64,000 bases of DNA from Kitasatospora sp. NBC_01287 (GTDB lineage Bacteria > Actinomycetota > Actinomycetes > Streptomycetales > Streptomycetaceae): the NCBI RefSeq assembly GCF_026340565.1, contig NZ_JAPEPB010000001.1, positions 2,890,501-2,954,500 on the forward strand, in the 5' to 3' direction. A model generated the notes under the pieces. It did no database searches. It was not told the origin of the DNA and saw only the letters and a list, made by a program, of their open reading frames with translations. Positions 60,439-64,000 of the stretch are shown here, one piece after another (position 1 is the stretch's first letter; each line of letters opens with the position of its first letter). Both the position numbers and the translations under genes were made by a program.

Positions 60439-60773
60439 GGTCTCCTGGAGGGACTCGGGGGCGACGGCGGGTGTGGTGCGGCTGCTGCGGCGGCTGACAG
60501 TGCGTCAGCTCCACTCCTACCCGGCGGGGCCGCCCGGCATCCGCAGCGGCGCGCCGGGGGCGGGGTCGCGATCAACTGCCGGGCGTCGCTCGATCGATGG
60601 ACAAAATGGGATGGAACGGTCATCGGACCAGCTCACGTTGACAGTGGTGGTGGCCAGCTGGTGGGCTGGGCCCGCGAGGTGCACGCGGGTTCGGTGGGGG
60701 GCCGGGGCAGCTGTCGTCGCGCGCCCGTCGATCACCCCGTTCGGCCGCCCGCATCGGCCGCGAGGAGGCCCCC
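60439..60773. other. 335-bp divergent promoter region between malQ and GH84
   Basis: No coding gene seen. A TTGACA lies at 60638-60643 on the plus strand, without a convincing -10. I found no DasR-type site (TGGTCTAGACCA-like). Confidence 0.45.
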
Positions 60774-63700
60774 GTGCAGACCCGTGTCTCCGTCGCCGCA
60801 GGTCAGCGGCTGCGTCAGCAGCTCGAAGCCAGCCCGGCGCTGCGCGAGGTGCTGCAGCATCCGGCCGTCCACGTCACCCGCAGGGCCACCGCCCGCACCG
60901 CCCGCCTGGTCGCCCCGCGCGCGGCGGACCGGCTGATCGCGGACCTCAAGGGCACCCGGCCGCTGCTCGCCGAGGTGCGGGCCGAGCGCCGCCCCGACGA
61001 AGCGACCGTCAGCGGCACCGGCACCGCCCACCCCGAAGCGCTCGGGACCCGCCGCCGGCAGACGCTGCGGATCGCCGCCACCCTCTCCGCCGCCGCCGTG
61101 ATCGGCGGCCTGGTCGGTGCCCTGCCGGCCGGTGCGGCGGACGGGACCGGGACCTCGTACACGGCCGGTGCCCCGGTGCGCACCCCGCTCGGCAGCCTGA
61201 CCGGCCCCCAGGTCTTCCCCCGCCCCCAGCAGCTGACGCCCGGTGGCAAGCCGGTGACCGTCCCCGCCCAGGTGACCCTGGTGACCGGTGGGCAGGCCGA
61301 CCCGGGCGCGCTGGCCGCGGTGCGCGAGGTGCTCGGCGAGGCCGGCGCCACCAGCGTGGTCGTCCCCTCCTCACTGGTGCCCGGCGTACCGGTGCCGGCC
61401 CCGGCCGCCGGCACGCTGGTGGTCTACCTCGGCGGCCCCACCGAGCAGCCCGACCCGGCCACCGCCCAGGCGCTGCAGGGCCTCGGCGCCGGCGGGCCGG
61501 CCGGGCTGCCGGCCGGCGGCTACGTGCTGGCGACCGGTCAACTGCCGACGGCCGGCGGCGCCTACGGCGCGGTGGTGCTCGCCGGGGTGGACGCCACCGG
61601 CACCTTCTACGCCGCGCAGAGCCTGCGCCAACTGCTCACCGCCGTGCCGGCCGGGCAGGGCCAGAGCGCCGGCGGCTACGGCTTCCCCGGCCTGACGATC
61701 CGTGACTGGCCCACCGGCGCCCAGGTGCGCGGCACCGCGGAGTCCTTCTACGGCACCCCGTGGACCACCGCCCAGCGGCTCGACCTGATCGACTTCCTGG
61801 GCCGGACCAAGCAGAACTTCTACCTCTACGCCCCCGGCGACGACCCCTACCGCCAGGAGCAGTGGCGCGAGCCCTACCCGGCCTCGCAGGCCGCGGACCT
61901 GAGGGCGCTGGCCCAGCGTGCCAAGGCCGACCACGTCACCCTCGGCTACGCCGTCTCCCCCAGCCAGAACTTCTGCTACAGCTCGGCGGGTGACCTGGAC
62001 GCGCTGGTCGCCAAGCTCGCGGCCATGCGCGACCTCGGCTTCGGCGCCTTCCAGCTGCAGTTCGACGACGTCAGCTACGACGAGTGGCACTGCTCGGCCG
62101 ACAAGGACGCGTTCGGCACCGGCCCGACCGCCGCCGCCAAGGCGCAGGCGCGACTGGCGGCCGCCGTCCAGCAGCGGCTGATCGACCCGGACCCGGCGCT
62201 CGCCTCGCTCTCGGTGGTGCCCACCGAGTTCCACCAGCAGGGCGCCAGCCCCTACCGCACCGCGCTGGCCGCCGCGCTGCCCAAGGCCGTGCAGATCGCC
62301 TGGAGCGGGGTCGGGGTGATCCCGGGCAAGATCACCGCCGCGCAGACCGCGGCCACCGGGCTGCTCTTCGACCACCCGCTGGTCACCATGGACAACTACC
62401 CGGTCAACGACTCCTCCCCGGACCGGCTCTTCCTGGGCCCCTACACCGGGCGCGACCCCGAGGTGGCCGGCCGCTCGGCGATGCTGCTGACGGCCGCCAT
62501 GCAGCAGCCCACCGCCTCCCAGCCCGCGCTGTCCACCGCCGCCGACTACGCCTGGAACCCGGCCGGCTACCAGTCGGACGCCTCCTGGCAGTACGCGCTG
62601 CGGGCACTGGCCGCCGAGACCGCGCCGGGCGGCGCGGGCGCCTCCGCCACCGGCGGCCCGGCCGCCGCCACCGACACGGGTGCCGCGCTGGCCGCGCTCA
62701 CCGCGCTGGCGGGCAACAGCTCGTCCTCCCCGCTCTCGACCCAGGAGTCGGGCTACCTGACCCCGCTGCTGGACGCCTTCTGGGCGGCCCTGCAGCCCAC
62801 CGGCGGCGGCGCGGTGGACCTCGGCAGGCTGCAGCAGGCCGCCGACCCGCTGCGGGCCGCCTTCACCACCATGGCCGGGGCCCCGGACGCGCTGCGCGGC
62901 AGCGGCCCGCTGGCCGCCGAGACCGGGCCGTGGCTGACCCGGCTGAGCCTCTACGGCAAGGCCGGGCAGGCCGCGCTGGACATGCTGCTCGCCCAGCACC
63001 GGGGGGACGGCGCCGCCGCCTGGCAGGCCCGGGTGCAGTTGCGGGCGCTGCGCGACCAACTCGCCGCGCAGGTCTCGGTGACGGTCGGCGCGGGCGTCCT
63101 CGACCCGTTCCTCGACAAGGCCACCCAGGCCGCCGACAGCTGGTCGGGGGTGAGCGCCGGCGGGCTCAGCCCGACCACCACGATGGGCAGCGCGAGCGGC
63201 CACGGTCCGGCGCTGATGACCGACTCCTCGTCCGACACCTTCTACTGGAGCTCGGCCCCGCCGCAGGTGGGCGACGCGATCGGAGTGGCTCTCGGCGACG
63301 GGCGCCCGGTCGCCTCCGTGACGGTGCAGATGGGCTCCACCGACACCCCGGCGCCCGACGGCGCCCCGAGCGACGACACCGGCGCGGCCGCCGACGACTA
63401 CCTGCGGGACGGGGTGCTGGAGTACGTCGGCGACGACGGCGTCTGGCACCCGCTGCTGACGGCGCACGAGCAGAAGACGATCACCGCCCGGCTGCCGGAC
63501 GGCGTGCTGGTCAAGGCGATCCGGCTGCGGGCCACCAAGACGCAGCAGACGGCGGTCGCGGTGCGCGAGTTCACCGTGACCGCGCCGGACAGCGCCGGCG
63601 TCACCGTCTCCGGCGGCCCGGCCGCCGCGCCCGGCTCCTCGCCCGCCTCGGTGCTGGACGGCGACCCCGACACCGCCTACCGGGCGGCCGCCGCCCCCAC

Positions 63701-64000
63701 CGCCGCGGACGCCCCGCTCACCGTCGAGCTGGGCGCCGCCCGCCCGCTGGATCGGCTCACCGTGCTGACCGACCCGACCGTGCGGGCCACCGCGACCGTC
63801 TCGGTGCGCCGCCCGGACGGCAGCTGGGCGGACCTCGGCACCCTGAAGCCCGGCTACAACGAGCTGCCGGCCGGCGGCCAGTCGACCGACGCGGTGCGGC
63901 TGACCTGGCAGCCGGGCGGTGACGCGCCGGTGGTCAACCAGATCGTGCCCTGGTACGCGGACACCCCCGTCGCCCGGCTGACCCTCGCCGACCCGGTGCT
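60774..64000 (+). CDS. secreted beta-N-acetylglucosaminidase, GH84 family (3' end outside window)
   Basis: At least 1075 codons, open to the window edge. GTG at 60774 follows GAGGAGG. Residues 1-92 are an Arg-rich, non-secretory stretch; an Arg triplet (93-95) and hydrophobic segment (about 100-118, ending ALPAGAADG) come next, then a GH20b/NAGidase N-domain, and the GH84 barrel from about residue 320 (ESFYGTPW, FLGRTKQNFYLYAPGDDPYR, WREPYP) with catalytic Asp431-Asp432 (LQFDDVSYDE). C-terminal helices and beta-sandwich (F5/8-type-like) domains follow. Acts on chitin/O-GlcNAc-type beta-GlcNAc. Confidence 0.9.
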   Translation, partial: MQTRVSVAAGQRLRQQLEASPALREVLQHPAVHVTRRATARTARLVAPRAADRLIADLKGTRPLLAEVRAERRPDEATVSGTGTAHPEALGTRRRQTLRIAATLSAAAVIGGLVGALPAGAADGTGTSYTAGAPVRTPLGSLTGPQVFPRPQQLTPGGKPVTVPAQVTLVTGGQADPGALAAVREVLGEAGATSVVVPSSLVPGVPVPAPAAGTLVVYLGGPTEQPDPATAQALQGLGAGGPAGLPAGGYVLATGQLPTAGGAYGAVVLAGVDATGTFYAAQSLRQLLTAVPAGQGQSAGGYGFPGLTIRDWPTGAQVRGTAESFYGTPWTTAQRLDLIDFLGRTKQNFYLYAPGDDPYRQEQWREPYPASQAADLRALAQRAKADHVTLGYAVSPSQNFCYSSAGDLDALVAKLAAMRDLGFGAFQLQFDDVSYDEWHCSADKDAFGTGPTAAAKAQARLAAAVQQRLIDPDPALASLSVVPTEFHQQGASPYRTALAAALPKAVQIAWSGVGVIPGKITAAQTAATGLLFDHPLVTMDNYPVNDSSPDRLFLGPYTGRDPEVAGRSAMLLTAAMQQPTASQPALSTAADYAWNPAGYQSDASWQYALRALAAETAPGGAGASATGGPAAATDTGAALAALTALAGNSSSSPLSTQESGYLTPLLDAFWAALQPTGGGAVDLGRLQQAADPLRAAFTTMAGAPDALRGSGPLAAETGPWLTRLSLYGKAGQAALDMLLAQHRGDGAAAWQARVQLRALRDQLAAQVSVTVGAGVLDPFLDKATQAADSWSGVSAGGLSPTTTMGSASGHGPALMTDSSSDTFYWSSAPPQVGDAIGVALGDGRPVASVTVQMGSTDTPAPDGAPSDDTGAAADDYLRDGVLEYVGDDGVWHPLLTAHEQKTITARLPDGVLVKAIRLRATKTQQTAVAVREFTVTAPDSAGVTVSGGPAAAPGSSPASVLDGDPDTAYRAAAAPTAADAPLTVELGAARPLDRLTVLTDPTVRATATVSVRRPDGSWADLGTLKPGYNELPAGGQSTDAVRLTWQPGGDAPVVNQIVPWYADTPVARLTLADPV

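Noticed and set aside
60600..60773. DasR (GlcNAc) operator before the GH84 gene
   Set aside because: The region has GGTGG and CCAGC pieces but no 16-bp dyad resembling the known site.

Overview
The window is a GC-rich chromosomal segment from a streptomycete-type actinobacterium (Streptomycetaceae: Streptomyces, Kitasatospora or a close relative). The evidence is the gene content and order (rbpA-secG-tpiA-pgk-gap-whiA-yvcK-rapZ-uvrC, xylFGH with a ROK regulator), the sporulation regulator WhiA, frequent GTG/TTG starts, strong GC bias at third codon positions, purine-rich Shine-Dalgarno sites and GC-rich hairpin terminators. Almost everything is core genome. The only clear mobile element is one IS481-type insertion sequence at 27720-28783.

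Layout. 1-9.2 kb (minus strand): RNA polymerase-binding RbpA (cut by the window edge), SecG, the lower-glycolysis cluster gap-pgk-tpiA, then whiA-yvcK-rapZ-uvrC with overlapping or close genes. 9.2-12.8 kb: a Tat/lipoprotein-type Rieske protein and uvrA, which has a LexA-type SOS box. 13-17.5 kb: a maleylpyruvate isomerase-type protein, a metallo-beta-lactamase-fold hydrolase, a TauD dioxygenase, a TerC membrane protein preceded by a yybP-ykoY (Mn2+) riboswitch, and TerD. 17.7-25.8 kb: uvrB, zapE, a RibD-like reductase, a small conserved protein, murC-msrB, and a membrane protein next to a SigE-family sigma factor. 25.8-28.8 kb: a double-GNAT protein, a TIGR04222 membrane protein and the insertion sequence. 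28.8-34 kb: the coproporphyrin-type haem genes hemQ-hemY and hemE around a DUF4349 lipoprotein, then DUF3000. 34-40 kb: a LuxR-type response regulator with a collagen-like linker, RNase D, and the fadA-fadB beta-oxidation pair. 40-49 kb: an SPW-repeat protein, a GT-C glycosyltransferase, dxs, and the xylFGH sugar ABC transporter with its ROK regulator. 49-64 kb: a PQQ-repeat membrane protein, aminopeptidase N, a ferric-reductase-like/FMN-binding/ApbE module, a VIT-family transporter, a small Lys-tailed membrane protein, malQ, and a GH84 beta-N-acetylglucosaminidase running off the end.

How the genes work together. uvrA, uvrB and uvrC supply the excision repair damage-recognition and incision machinery from three loci. 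gap-pgk-tpiA carry triose-phosphate metabolism. YvcK and RapZ-type proteins link central metabolism to cell-wall precursor supply, and murC is a cell-wall ligase. hemE, hemY and hemQ cover three steps of the coproporphyrin-dependent haem route. The three-gene flavin module at 54.3-57.0 kb looks like a membrane electron conduit ending in a covalently flavinylated extracytoplasmic domain. No CRISPR array, phage, biosynthetic gene cluster, rRNA or tRNA gene was recognised. The most interesting items are the terC riboswitch with a visible Shine-Dalgarno-masking alternative hairpin, the flavin electron-transfer module, and the insertion sequence that entered the base of a terminator and borrows its stop codon from the target duplication.
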